A stretch of 16,355 nt of DNA from Actinomycetota bacterium (GCA_903970355.1 CAJCIF010000137.1:1-16355), one strand, 5' to 3'. Shown: positions 1 through 6,979, counted from the stretch's first letter. Numbers and translations are program-made. Notes: generated by a model not told the origin, from the sequence alone.

Positions 1-179
1 TGAGGTACGCCCCGCCTCTCGAATTCGTAGGCGCATTTGGTCAAGATCATCTTGGTTGTGAATAAGACAACCGCCTGGTCTTGATTGAACGATCTGAACT
101 CGAACGGCGAGGGCACATGTTCAGATTCGATTATTTTGAAAATAACCTCCAGAATGGAGGCCCGTTGGAAGTTTTCCAT
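1..179 (-). CDS. Hypothetical protein, N-terminal part (runs off the window)
   Basis: An open frame starts with ATG at 179 and runs leftwards with no stop to base 1, giving 59 residues of an incomplete protein beginning MENFQRASILEVIFKIIESE. An AAGGA/AGG-rich stretch lies just upstream of the ATG and serves as a ribosome binding site. The visible part is mixed charged and hydrophobic, with no signal peptide or membrane segment, and looks like a soluble cytoplasmic protein. It follows the minus-strand gene ending at 217 after 37 nt and is probably its operon partner. I do not recognise a family. The call rests on the start signal, the open frame and plausible composition. Confidence 0.6.
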   Translation of the reverse strand, partial: MENFQRASILEVIFKIIESEHVPSPFEFRSFNQDQAVVLFTTKMILTKCAYEFERRGVP

Positions 180-214
180 GACACCTGTTCCTTTCTAGAT
201 AAGCTCTTAAAATG

Positions 215-260
215 GCTCATTTTGACTGGCCACTAAAAAAGCTGAATTTGACAGGCCTCT
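215..260. repeat. Pair of 20-bp direct repeats with 26-bp period
   Basis: Bases 215-234 and 241-260 match at 16 of 20 positions (GCTCATTTTGACTGGCCACT and GCTGAATTTGACAGGCCTCT). They cover the last codons and stop of the minus-strand 120-aa gene. Closely spaced direct repeats of this kind occur inside the ends of some insertion sequences, such as the IS21 family; that link is inference, and no transposase is in the window. Confidence 0.5.
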
Positions 261-579
261 GAGCGGAGTCGCCCAGGAGCATTCTCGGTTTCGCCTTAGC
301 GTTGGATACCCAAATCACAACGCGGCCAGCGTCTTTTCCTTTGAGAGAGATAACAGTACCTTCGGTCGGAAGCGGTACGCCCATGTCCGCTTTCGAATCA
401 TAGAAGGCAGCCGCCCACCATTTATCGAAATCATTCGGGCGCGCATTGAGGGTACGTTTCTTGAGCTCCACTCTCAATGCGTTCATTACTTGGTCCTGAT
501 CTGATATGCCAGCCGTTCGTAAGTCAGATGCAAGCATGGGAGCGATGTCCCAAAAGCCTATAAGCCATGCACGAGCCAC
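217..579 (-). CDS. Hypothetical protein, 120 aa
   Basis: The frame stays open upstream to 657, but the best start is GTG at 579, preceded 7 nt upstream by a strong AAGGAG; the ATG at 657 has no Shine-Dalgarno sequence. The product starts MARAWLIGFWDIAPML, is acidic-to-neutral, and contains a Trp-rich central part (DKWWAAAFYDSKADMG) and a beta-rich stretch (GTVISLKGKDAGRVVIWVSN). I see no signal peptide, membrane segment or known catalytic motif and do not recognise a family. The last codons (VKFSFFSGQSK-stop) lie inside a pair of 20-bp direct repeats at 215-260, so the C-terminus may have been remodelled by an inserted element. It precedes the partial gene at 1-179. Confidence 0.65.
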   Translation of the reverse strand: MARAWLIGFWDIAPMLASDLRTAGISDQDQVMNALRVELKKRTLNARPNDFDKWWAAAFYDSKADMGVPLPTEGTVISLKGKDAGRVVIWVSNAKAKPRMLLGDSAQRPVKFSFFSGQSK

Positions 580-1279
580 GACATTTCTCCTTAGGGATAT
601 GATTGCGAAGAGCTCTTGTCCTGAGCATTTCGAAGGGAAGGTTCGGCTTTTTAGCATTTAGGAAAGGTGCAGGCTGTTTTTGGCTCCGGGGACAAGAATA
701 TTGGTACTACCCCACCTCTATCACTGCCTTTGCTTGAGATCATCAGAAGAAATATTGCGCACCACAGTTTTTCAATATGTAATATGCAGACCTTCGAAAG
801 ACGCATGAGAGCGCCTCTTTGCAACACATTTATGTAATTGCTCGTGCAGCTCTGCGAAAGTTGATCGATCAAATCAATGTGTACGGTGCGATACCAAAAG
901 TGATGGTAATTGTCTGTCAGTGTTCAATTGCAATCTGGCTTGCACGAGGTTGCACGAACCGTGAACGTTGGTAAGTCATTGCTTCTGTTATTGCCAAGCA
1001 GTAGCATCTGCACGAACCTATATCTTCTGCATTCTCGTTGACGCGTATTAACTAACTTGGCATTTTAGTCAAAAACATCTCTCTGAAGAGCTTGGGCTCT
1101 ACAGGGGATGGAATCCGCGCGAACAAAAAGCAGAAGAAGTCAGTTCCTCGACGGGACGTCATTTTGCGTTGCGTTGGCAAGCAAGAACCTTTCGAGATTT
1201 CAGTAACTAATCAAACCGAGGACTTGGGGTTGCTCTCACGGTGAGAGTGGCTTCCAGCCTCATTACATTGGAGGTTGTT
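580..1279. other. Gene-poor divergent intergenic region (about 700 bp)
   Basis: No convincing gene is visible. Open frames here have no ribosome binding site and poor composition. The region must hold the divergent promoters for the minus-strand pair on the left and the S53 peptidase on the right. Visible features are a perfect 12-bp palindrome TTGATCGATCAA at 861-872, three copies of TGCACGA (941, 951 and 1009), a small AGAGC/GCTCT inverted repeat at 1087-1100, and a TTGACG box at 1038-1043 that resembles a -35 element but lacks a convincing -10 at the right distance. Confidence 0.5.
1233..1247. promoter_or_regulatory. 15-bp operator-like palindrome upstream of the S53 peptidase
   Basis: CTCTCAC-G-GTGAGAG is a perfect 7-bp inverted repeat around one central base, ending 32 nt before the ATG of the peptidase gene. 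The one-base centre is too small for an RNA hairpin loop without opening several pairs, so a protein-binding site is more likely than a terminator. No regulator is identified. Confidence 0.3.
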
Positions 1280-2965
1280 ATGCCTACACTACAAACAAGA
1301 ATAGGACCTCGCTCATACACGGAGCTGGCGGGTTCTCATAAAGAAGCTCCGGAAGGGACGAAAGTGCGGAGGGTCGCTCTCAACAAAGTGATCGACTTTT
1401 CCGTTCAGTTCCAATCTCTGGCCTCACAAGCCGAAATCGAGCTACAGAAAGCGGCCGTGAAGCTCCGCCAACGTGCGCCATTTTCCCGTCCGGAAGTGAG
1501 CGCAATTTTGGGGGGCAAAGCGGAAGATATCGCTGCGTTCACCGCAGAAGCGACAAAGCTTGGATTAACTGCTATAGAACCCGATGATGCGGATTCTATG
1601 TTGGGCATCCGGCGCTTCAAGGGAACTTATGCAAGGGTACGCGAGCTTTTCCCGGAGTTGGATCTCCGGATTTGGCACGCCACTCACCCCGCGCACGGCG
1701 AAGTCGAGTTCATCGGTCGCGATGGTCCCATCAACATCTGGGATCATTATTACGGTGCGATTACACTTGTCGCCGGTCTTGATGAACGGCCAATCGCTGA
1801 TGCCAATATCGTGAGATTTCGGCCCGGCATGGTGAAGAGCCATGCGATCAATGGTCTGACGTCTCGCGGTATCGCTCGGAAGCAAGGCGTCCCTGTGGAC
1901 GACCTGCTTAAGAATGTCCCACCAGGAATGGTGACGGCCTTCATCTCGCTGTCCAACAGCAATCCGGTGCGTCTGCAGAAGCAATTGCAGAGCGACGTTA
2001 ACGTTCTGGCGAAGGCAGAAGGAGTGCCGGCTGCCCAGGTGACCGTCATACCAGTGCGGGGATACAATCCGAAGGGGTTCGATTGGGACTCCTATGTGGA
2101 AGACGCACTGGACGCTCAAGCCCACGCGTCTCTGAACCCGCGTGGAATCATTCTCGTGTTCCTGTGCAGCAACGATGACGACTCGTTTGCGGCAGGACAT
2201 GAGGCTGCTGTTGCCTATACTCTGCACAAGATAAAGGGCATCAGTATCAGTTGGGGTGGACCTGCCGTATCGTTTACCACGCAGACACAGTCCCGTTGGA
2301 AACGGTCTGTGGATGCCGGTATTCTGTTGGGCATCTTCACCACAGCTGCCACCGGCGATAATGGCAGCAAGGATGGCACTAAATCCGATACCCCGGATGC
2401 GCCCTCCATCATTCCCGGCATCATTGGATGCGGTGGAACCGATGAGGACGCAACCGACGATAGCGGTTTGATAAACGTCATCCGAACCTGGAACGACATG
2501 GCCGAAGGTGGTGGCGCAGGTGGTGGCGGTGTGGACGACAAAGTATGGCCGAAACAGGCTTTCGAGGCGAATACGAATACGCCTCCGAATGCTGAATCCG
2601 GCAAGCTTGGTCACGCCACATCGCAAATCGGCGACATTGCCGCACCCAAGTGCGGTCCCGATGTGTACGTCAGGGGTGTTCCTCAGAAGGTCGGTGGTAC
2701 CAGCCATGCATCTCCCTACGGGTTGATCAAGCTGGCGCTCATCAACAGCCTCCTCGAGCACCCCATCACGGACATGAACGGGTTCATCTACGACCATCAG
2801 GGCAAAGGCCTGTTCGTTCAGGTTACAGAGCCTGGTACAAACGGCGACTATTCGGCCAAACCGGGGGATGTCTACAATGTTCCACTTGGCTTCGGTCGGA
2901 TTGTGTTCGTCAACTTCCTGGCGTATGCCAAGCACGTTCAGGATGGGTTGCCGCTTGCAGCCTGA
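1280..2965 (+). CDS. Sedolisin/kumamolisin-type serine peptidase (family S53) with propeptide
   Basis: Serine-carboxyl endopeptidase of 561 residues. The ATG at 1280 follows GGAGG by 5 nt; the frame extends to a GTG at 1241 but that start lacks a ribosome binding site. Residues about 1-180 match the pro-kumamolisin fold (FSRPEVSAILGG, then EFIGRDGPINIW and GLDERPIADA). The catalytic domain follows, with the Glu/Asp pair in the motif EDALD (E274, D278), the oxyanion Asp in TGDNGS (D360) and the nucleophile in GGTSHASP (S475). Spacings of 86 and 115 residues closely match kumamolisin (E78, D82, D164, S278). The S53 signature ISISWGGP is also present. No signal peptide is seen, as in several members of the family, so export and self-processing would be unconventional. 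The C-terminal calcium-site region looks altered: FVQVT (Q514) stands where FHDIT is usual. The gene stands alone and ends at a terminator. Confidence 0.93.
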   Translation: MPTLQTRIGPRSYTELAGSHKEAPEGTKVRRVALNKVIDFSVQFQSLASQAEIELQKAAVKLRQRAPFSRPEVSAILGGKAEDIAAFTAEATKLGLTAIEPDDADSMLGIRRFKGTYARVRELFPELDLRIWHATHPAHGEVEFIGRDGPINIWDHYYGAITLVAGLDERPIADANIVRFRPGMVKSHAINGLTSRGIARKQGVPVDDLLKNVPPGMVTAFISLSNSNPVRLQKQLQSDVNVLAKAEGVPAAQVTVIPVRGYNPKGFDWDSYVEDALDAQAHASLNPRGIILVFLCSNDDDSFAAGHEAAVAYTLHKIKGISISWGGPAVSFTTQTQSRWKRSVDAGILLGIFTTAATGDNGSKDGTKSDTPDAPSIIPGIIGCGGTDEDATDDSGLINVIRTWNDMAEGGGAGGGGVDDKVWPKQAFEANTNTPPNAESGKLGHATSQIGDIAAPKCGPDVYVRGVPQKVGGTSHASPYGLIKLALINSLLEHPITDMNGFIYDHQGKGLFVQVTEPGTNGDYSAKPGDVYNVPLGFGRIVFVNFLAYAKHVQDGLPLAA

Positions 2966-3010
2966 AGATGTTTCGGAGTGGTTGGGCAATCTGGCCACTC
3001 CGCGACTTCT

Positions 3011-3061
3011 GGTGACGCCTTTGGATTCCCGCACAACGGGTTCCCTGGGCGTCACCTTTTT
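3011..3061 (+). terminator. Rho-independent terminator of the S53 peptidase gene
   Basis: A perfect 9-bp stem GGTGACGCC (3011-3019) / GGCGTCACC (3048-3056) is followed by five T residues (3057-3061). A second inner stem CCCG/CGGG at 3028-3040 extends the structure. It lies about 45 nt after the stop codon at 2965. Confidence 0.9.
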
Positions 3062-3144
3062 AGAACAAAATACTATAATATACAGTAATTAACTGAAATT
3101 GAAAAAGCGCTAAGCACAATAAATAGGGTCAATTAACAATTAAC

Positions 3145-3205
3145 ACAGTCGAACGAAACAGTCGAACGAAACAGTCGAACAAAACAGTCGATCAACACAG
3201 TAAGG
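3145..3205. repeat. 13-bp tandem repeat, four copies plus a partial fifth
   Basis: The unit ACAGTCGAACGAA is repeated head-to-tail at 3145, 3158, 3171 and 3184, with changes building up in copies 3 and 4. A fifth partial copy (ACAGT at 3197) forms the start of the left arm of the hairpin at 3196-3235. The array lies between convergent genes, just past the end of the minus-strand gene at 3244, and codes for nothing evident. Confidence 0.85.
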
Positions 3206-3235
3206 TATGGCCAAAGTTCGCCATGCCTTACTGTG
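3196..3235 (-). terminator. Long hairpin after the minus-strand gene, probable terminator
   Basis: A 16-bp inverted repeat pairs 3196-3211 with 3220-3235 around an 8-nt loop, with a single T/G mismatch (a wobble in RNA); the arms read CACAGTAAGGTATGGC and GCCATGCCTTACTGTG. It begins 8 nt beyond the stop of the 3244-3822 gene. The bases after it on the minus strand are only moderately T-rich, so it may act as a terminator or as an mRNA 3' stabiliser. Confidence 0.6.
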
Positions 3236-3243
3236 CTAACAAA

Positions 3244-3822
3244 TCACATATCCCAGACGTAGAGCCGAATTAGATGTGGTTCGGTTCCGGCAGCGGCGGC
3301 AATACGTTCCAGCACTACGAACAGTTCAGGCACGCATTCTTTTGTCGCCAGTTCGATTTCCACATATCCACGCACGGGCAAGTCTCGATATTCATGAGAC
3401 TCCAAATCGCGGCGGCTGCCATCCGGTAGATTCGGAATGAGGCCTCGCCGCTTCACTTCTTCAGTTGGAATGGTTCGCGCATATTTGCAAACCATCTTGC
3501 TCCAGTCGTAGGCGAGCAGTTCGGAGTAAAGCATCCAACACGGTGCATCAGCTCCGTTATCGATGATTTCCCGCAATTCTGGACAGCAGTCTTTTGGAGT
3601 TTCCCAGTGGGCTGGTAGCGGAGAAAAGCGGTCGTGGTTGCCTCCATTTGTTAGAAGGGCTCGGACGTCGCGATTGTGGAAACCGCAGTTGTGAAACCAG
3701 TCAGGATAGATAGGTATTCGCGTCAGGTACCTTGCGATTTCGCCTTCCAGAAACTCTGTCGGCGGTGGTAGAAAAGTCCATTTGCGATCGGCATAAACTT
3801 CAGCACGGATTTCGAGCAGCAT
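3244..3822 (-). CDS. Conserved-looking protein of unknown function, 192 aa
   Basis: ATG at 3822 is preceded by GGGAG at 3831-3835. The product is hydrophilic, rich in Trp, His, Cys and Tyr, with no signal peptide or membrane segment. It opens with a beta strand (MLLEIRAEVYADRKW), has a central aromatic and His/Cys-rich part (PDWFHNCGFHNRDVRALL, then GNHDRFSPLPAHW), then SELLAYDWSKMVCKYA, and ends with a second beta strand (EPHLIRLYVWDM). From memory, a group of uncharacterised bacterial and phage-associated proteins shares this plan of an N-terminal strand, a central R/N-x-L-P part and an EL-x-x-[FY]-DW motif, but I cannot name a family and assign no function. It is a single-gene unit. A terminator-like hairpin lies upstream at 3904-3944 and a long hairpin downstream. 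Confidence 0.75.
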   Translation of the reverse strand: MLLEIRAEVYADRKWTFLPPPTEFLEGEIARYLTRIPIYPDWFHNCGFHNRDVRALLTNGGNHDRFSPLPAHWETPKDCCPELREIIDNGADAPCWMLYSELLAYDWSKMVCKYARTIPTEEVKRRGLIPNLPDGSRRDLESHEYRDLPVRGYVEIELATKECVPELFVVLERIAAAAGTEPHLIRLYVWDM

Positions 3823-3903
3823 AGCGTCTTCTCCCTTTCAGGTTAGATAAACGGTAGCGGGCGTTGGTGCATCGGAAAGCGGTTGGTTGAACCTCAGGGA
3901 TTT

Positions 3904-3944
3904 AAAAAAAACTGGAATGCTTTGTCATAGCAAATAGACATTCC
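3904..3944 (-). terminator. Terminator-like hairpin in the leader of the 192-aa gene
   Basis: Read on the minus strand, GGAATG (3944-3939) and CATTCC (3919-3914) form a stem with an inner TTTG/CAAA pairing, followed two bases later by a run of eight T (3911-3904). This has the form of an intrinsic terminator pointing towards the 192-aa gene, whose start lies 81 nt further on. It could be an attenuator in that gene's leader, or could end an upstream minus-strand or antisense transcript. The stem is short and AT-leaning, so the call is tentative. Confidence 0.45.
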
Positions 3945-4071
3945 GAATTGAAGTAACGATGCATGCAATATGGTTGTGGTGCAGTTCTTTACACGACTAA
4001 CACCAAATTTTAGTTATCCGGGTTGCATATCGTGAGTTGCGCTAATTGCCACGGAAGCTGTTTTGGGATCG

Positions 4072-4100
4072 TTGACTTCTCGCCGAAAGCAACGTAGATT
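4072..4100 (+). promoter_or_regulatory. Sigma70-type promoter for the exported 470-aa protein
   Basis: TTGACT at 4072-4077 (5 of 6 to consensus) and TAGATT at 4095-4100 (4 of 6) are separated by exactly 17 bp. Transcription would start near 4107, which leaves a reasonable leader before the GTG at 4131 but little before the TTG at 4119, and so helps choose the start. Confidence 0.6.
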
Positions 4101-4130
4101 ATTACCTTTCCAAGAATCTTGGTGGTTCAA

Positions 4131-5543
4131 GTGCAGCATCGTAAATGGTGCTTACTTATTTTGGCAGCGTTTGCAGGAGCGCTGTTGAATCCAAGCGTTC
4201 CAGGGTTCTGTGCCGAATCGTCGACCCCAATCGTTTTGCAGGGAAGAGCGGAAGTTGACGATCAAATGGCATCTATCCTCTCGGAAGAACTAGAGATAGA
4301 GCGTTTCGCCGCTCAATATGATCAGGCTTCAAACATCGCTGATTTTGCGAAAGGCCGTCGTCAATGGTCTTATAACTTCGGCAATGCGGTTTGCACCGAA
4401 GGAGGACTGATTGCCGCTACAGCCTTATTTGCAAGCAATACCGGCAATAGACATGCAATTCAATTTTCAACAAGCAAGGACGGTCAGCCAACAACTAAGT
4501 ACGTCACAATTGCACCTGCGATCGATCCGAATTCGGTCAATGGTACTATCACTCCCCAGATTGTTGGACAGTGCATTAGTATTGCTGGTGGCAGTTTTGA
4601 ACTACTTACTACTTTAGGTGTTGTGATTTCTCGTGATCGCCTGGGATTGTCTCCAAAGGCGCTTGATAGGGCAGTTCTGCATCATCTCGATTCAATCGAC
4701 AACAAGCTGAAAATTGCATCGTCGAATGCAGTGGACAACGAATCTCTTGCCACTGAATTGCAAGTATTAAAAGAACTGAGAGACAGAGCCATTTCTGATT
4801 ACTATGCGGCGCGCCTGGTGGAGAAGCGATGGACGACCTGGAACAATTGTCAAAACGTCACTGGTATTATTCGCAACACCGTTGGATGCATTGGCAATAG
4901 CATAAATGAGCTTGGCCGCCATGAAGCAAGGCGAAGGTTGAATGGAGATGGCAGCATACTTAACTTCATTTCTGCTTCAATCATTTTGGTTCGTCCCTAT
5001 TTTTGTGAGGTCTGGGCCCGATATAGAATGCGAAACCTGGAACATCGGCTCGCCCACCTGAGAAGCCGTATCGACTCGCCCAATGAAGGAAAGCTGGAGG
5101 AAAACGTTACCAGTTTGGCCATTGCAACGAACAAGGTAGATCGCAGCAGTTCGTTGAACAAGCGTCTTCAAATTTATGCTGATTTTGCCAACGATCACAC
5201 TGCCATTTTCGACCATCAAGAGAAAAGAATGTCTGTCTTGTCATGCCGCAGTTCAGTTCGCGGCACGCTCTATGCTCCTACGAAACAAACCCAAAGCATG
5301 ATCAACATCGTCACGCAGTTTCGCCCACGCAACAACCAAGCCGAAAACAATCGATACAGCTTTGTCGCCAATCTCACTTATACCTCAGGTCAACTTTTCA
5401 ACATTTCAGAACTGAGCCGGCAACGAGTTGTTGATGAGATCGCACATCACAGGCAGGAAAGCGCACAAATTCTGCCTACGCAATTGCTGGCGAAACGAAT
5501 CTCATTGCTGTCTCAAGACATAAAAGGGCTGTCGCCACCTTAA
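4131..5543 (+). CDS. Exported or membrane-associated protein of unknown function
   Basis: The frame can start at TTG 4119, but GTG at 4131 has a GGTGG element 5 nt upstream and fits the promoter at 4072-4100. This gives 470 residues beginning MQHRKWCLLILAAFAGALL, a typical signal peptide with probable cleavage after the PGFCA region. The mature part alternates charged helices with four moderately hydrophobic Gly/Ala/Cys-rich segments (near GNAVCTEGGLIAATALF, IVGQCISIAGGSFELLTTLG, CQNVTGIIRNTVGCIG and ISASIILVRPYFCEVW). Some of these may cross or sit in a membrane. The C-terminal third is helical and polar. Several Cys residues lie next to these segments. I recognise no family. It is transcribed alone, and its stop overlaps the end of the small convergent gene at 5540 by 4 nt. 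Confidence 0.75.
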   Translation: MQHRKWCLLILAAFAGALLNPSVPGFCAESSTPIVLQGRAEVDDQMASILSEELEIERFAAQYDQASNIADFAKGRRQWSYNFGNAVCTEGGLIAATALFASNTGNRHAIQFSTSKDGQPTTKYVTIAPAIDPNSVNGTITPQIVGQCISIAGGSFELLTTLGVVISRDRLGLSPKALDRAVLHHLDSIDNKLKIASSNAVDNESLATELQVLKELRDRAISDYYAARLVEKRWTTWNNCQNVTGIIRNTVGCIGNSINELGRHEARRRLNGDGSILNFISASIILVRPYFCEVWARYRMRNLEHRLAHLRSRIDSPNEGKLEENVTSLAIATNKVDRSSSLNKRLQIYADFANDHTAIFDHQEKRMSVLSCRSSVRGTLYAPTKQTQSMINIVTQFRPRNNQAENNRYSFVANLTYTSGQLFNISELSRQRVVDEIAHHRQESAQILPTQLLAKRISLLSQDIKGLSPP

Positions 5544-5755
5544 GGTTGGTTCGCTGTTCGTCTACCAAATCGACCGAACGTTTCTGCATGTACGGCCTGG
5601 AGCGAAGCCTGGGGGGTTTGTTGAGAGGTGTTGCGTTGACCGAACATCCAGCCCAACCAGAAGAGCACCATGCCAACAATGCAGAGGAGAAACAGCTCTT
5701 CCAGGGAATCGTTGAAATGCATTTTGGAATTGGTTTGGTGTATTTGTTTGATCAT
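5540..5755 (-). CDS. Small single-pass membrane protein (about 71 aa)
   Basis: A minus-strand frame starts at ATG 5755 (or GTG 5758) and encodes an N-terminal polar part, one clear membrane helix (LFLLCIVGMVLFWLGWMFGQ) with an acidic NDSLEE in front, and a polar, basic Gln/Arg-rich tail. The composition is typical of a real one-helix membrane protein. The weak points are the lack of a clear Shine-Dalgarno sequence at either start and at the internal Met before HFNDSLEE. It converges on the preceding gene with a 4-nt overlap. The competing plus-strand frame over the same bases has no such structure. Function unknown. Confidence 0.5.
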   Translation of the reverse strand: MIKQIHQTNSKMHFNDSLEELFLLCIVGMVLFWLGWMFGQRNTSQQTPQASLQAVHAETFGRFGRRTANQP

Positions 5756-5812
5756 CACGATGTCATATGAGAGAAACTAAGCCAAATCTATGGCCTAAGT
5801 CGTCAAATTGGC

Positions 5813-5839
5813 ATTTAGTTAACATCAAAATTTAGTCAA
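5813..5839. promoter_or_regulatory. Direct repeat ATTTAGTYAA upstream of the kinase gene
   Basis: ATTTAGTTAA (5813-5822) and ATTTAGTCAA (5830-5839) lie 17 bp apart, 60-90 nt upstream of the sensor kinase ATG. OmpR/KdpE-type regulators commonly bind tandem direct repeats, so this could be an autoregulatory site. That role is inferred from position only. Confidence 0.3.
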
Positions 5840-5899
5840 ATCGTCCATGCCATAATGGAGACCTGGATAATAATTCAATAGAGACTCAAGGTACTCTTC

Positions 5900-6979
5900 A
5901 TGTTATCGCGTTATTTCTTTGCAATCCTGACCGTGGTTTGTTGCACAGTAGTATCGCGACTTCTTCAACCGGCGTTTACACTTTCGAGCGTTACGCTCAT
6001 TTTTGTTTTTGGAGTCGTACTCACTGCTGCTAAATGGGGACGCGGTCCTTCAATAGTAGCTGCATTGTTGAGTGTGGCAGCACTGGACTACTATTTTTGT
6101 CTTCCTCTCTACTGTTTCGACATCTCGAGTAGTTCTGATCTTTTGACATTGGCTGTCATGTTGGTCGTAGCAGTTTCAATCAGCACTCTAACTATAAGAG
6201 TCCAGCATCAAGCATTAGAGAGCGCGAAATTGGCAGAGGAAGCTGAGATAGAGCGTTTACGTAGTACGCTTTTAAGTTCTTTCTCTCACGATCTGCGCAC
6301 GCCGTTGGCAACAATAACAGGTGCGGCAACTGGACTACTTGAAACGGAGCCAGAAAAGCTCTCAGCCGATCAAACTGAGCTGGCGAAAGTAATTTACGAA
6401 GAGGCGGAACGTCTGGAAAGATTTGTCGCAAACTTGCTGAATATGACGCGATTAGAAGCTGGGGTTATTGTTGTTCATAAAGAGTTTCAGCCAATTGAAG
6501 AGGTGGTTGGATCCGCTCTTACAAGAATGGAAGCTCGTCTTGTTGATCGAACAATTACTACCGAACTTGCTCCAAAACTGCCAAATGTACCGATTGACGC
6601 GGTATTAATTGAGCAAGTAATTATAAATCTGATCGATAACGCGCTTAAGTATACGGAAAAGAGCGATGCGATCAAAGTCGGATCGCAGGAGATGGATGAC
6701 GATCAGATTGTTGTTTTCGTCTCTGATTCGGGCTCCGGCGTTCCTGCTGGGGAGGAAAAGAAGGTCTTCGATAAGTTCTATCGTGCAAAACCCGAAGGAA
6801 TAAGCGGGTTTGGATTAGGTTTAAGTATTTGCAAGGCAATTGTGCAATCACATGGCGGTAGAATTTGGATTGAGAATAATCACCCCGGTGCCTGTTTTAA
6901 GTTTTCACTGCCGAGAAAAGACGCTCAGTTAAAGGGAAAAGAAAGTGCAATCAATAGAGCCACTAGTTATTCTCATTGA
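5900..6979 (+). CDS. KdpD-like sensor histidine kinase lacking the N-terminal sensor domain
   Basis: Membrane histidine kinase of 359 residues. Residues about 1-105 form four membrane segments of the DUF4118 type found in the middle of KdpD; the third is followed by a short aromatic loop (DYYFCLPLYCF). A coiled linker leads to the HisKA dimerisation domain with the phospho-acceptor in SHDLRTPL (H130), then the HATPase domain with the N box (INLIDNALKYT), G1 box (VSDSGSGVPAGE) and G2 box (GFGLGLSICKAI). Compared with full-length KdpD (about 900 residues) the N-terminal KdpD/USP and GAF parts are missing. AAGG lies about 9 nt before the ATG. The 3' end overlaps the response regulator by 35 nt, so the two are translationally linked. 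No kdpFABC genes are seen nearby, so potassium control is not established. Confidence 0.9.
   Translation: MLSRYFFAILTVVCCTVVSRLLQPAFTLSSVTLIFVFGVVLTAAKWGRGPSIVAALLSVAALDYYFCLPLYCFDISSSSDLLTLAVMLVVAVSISTLTIRVQHQALESAKLAEEAEIERLRSTLLSSFSHDLRTPLATITGAATGLLETEPEKLSADQTELAKVIYEEAERLERFVANLLNMTRLEAGVIVVHKEFQPIEEVVGSALTRMEARLVDRTITTELAPKLPNVPIDAVLIEQVIINLIDNALKYTEKSDAIKVGSQEMDDDQIVVFVSDSGSGVPAGEEKKVFDKFYRAKPEGISGFGLGLSICKAIVQSHGGRIWIENNHPGACFKFSLPRKDAQLKGKESAINRATSYSH

Larger units (their letters stand above)
3823..4118. other. Divergent intergenic region (about 300 bp)
   Basis: No gene is seen. It holds the ribosome binding site of the minus-strand 192-aa gene, a minus-strand terminator-like hairpin at 3904-3944, and on the right the promoter of the plus-strand gene that begins near 4131. 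The rest shows nothing recognisable. Confidence 0.5.

Noticed and set aside
651..872. Minus-strand open frame of 73 codons upstream of the 120-aa gene
   Set aside because: No ribosome binding site, Cys-rich and irregular composition, no motif; treated as chance.
1038..1067. Promoter for the S53 peptidase with TTGACG as -35
   Set aside because: No acceptable -10 element occurs at 16-18 bp, so only the box is noted in the intergenic entry.
580..1279. tRNA or structured RNA gene in the large gap
   Set aside because: Only short inverted repeats are visible; no cloverleaf, T-loop motif or riboswitch core could be found by eye.
1565..3055. Long minus-strand open frame opposite the S53 peptidase
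   Set aside because: It is a shadow of the peptidase codons; Arg/His/Val-rich composition, no domain, and the plus strand carries all S53 motifs.
3145..3205. CRISPR array
   Set aside because: The repeats are only 13 bp and directly adjacent with no spacers; no cas genes are present.
5546..5770. Plus-strand open frame of 74 codons opposite the small membrane protein
   Set aside because: No start signal and no structural pattern; the minus-strand frame has a clear membrane helix.
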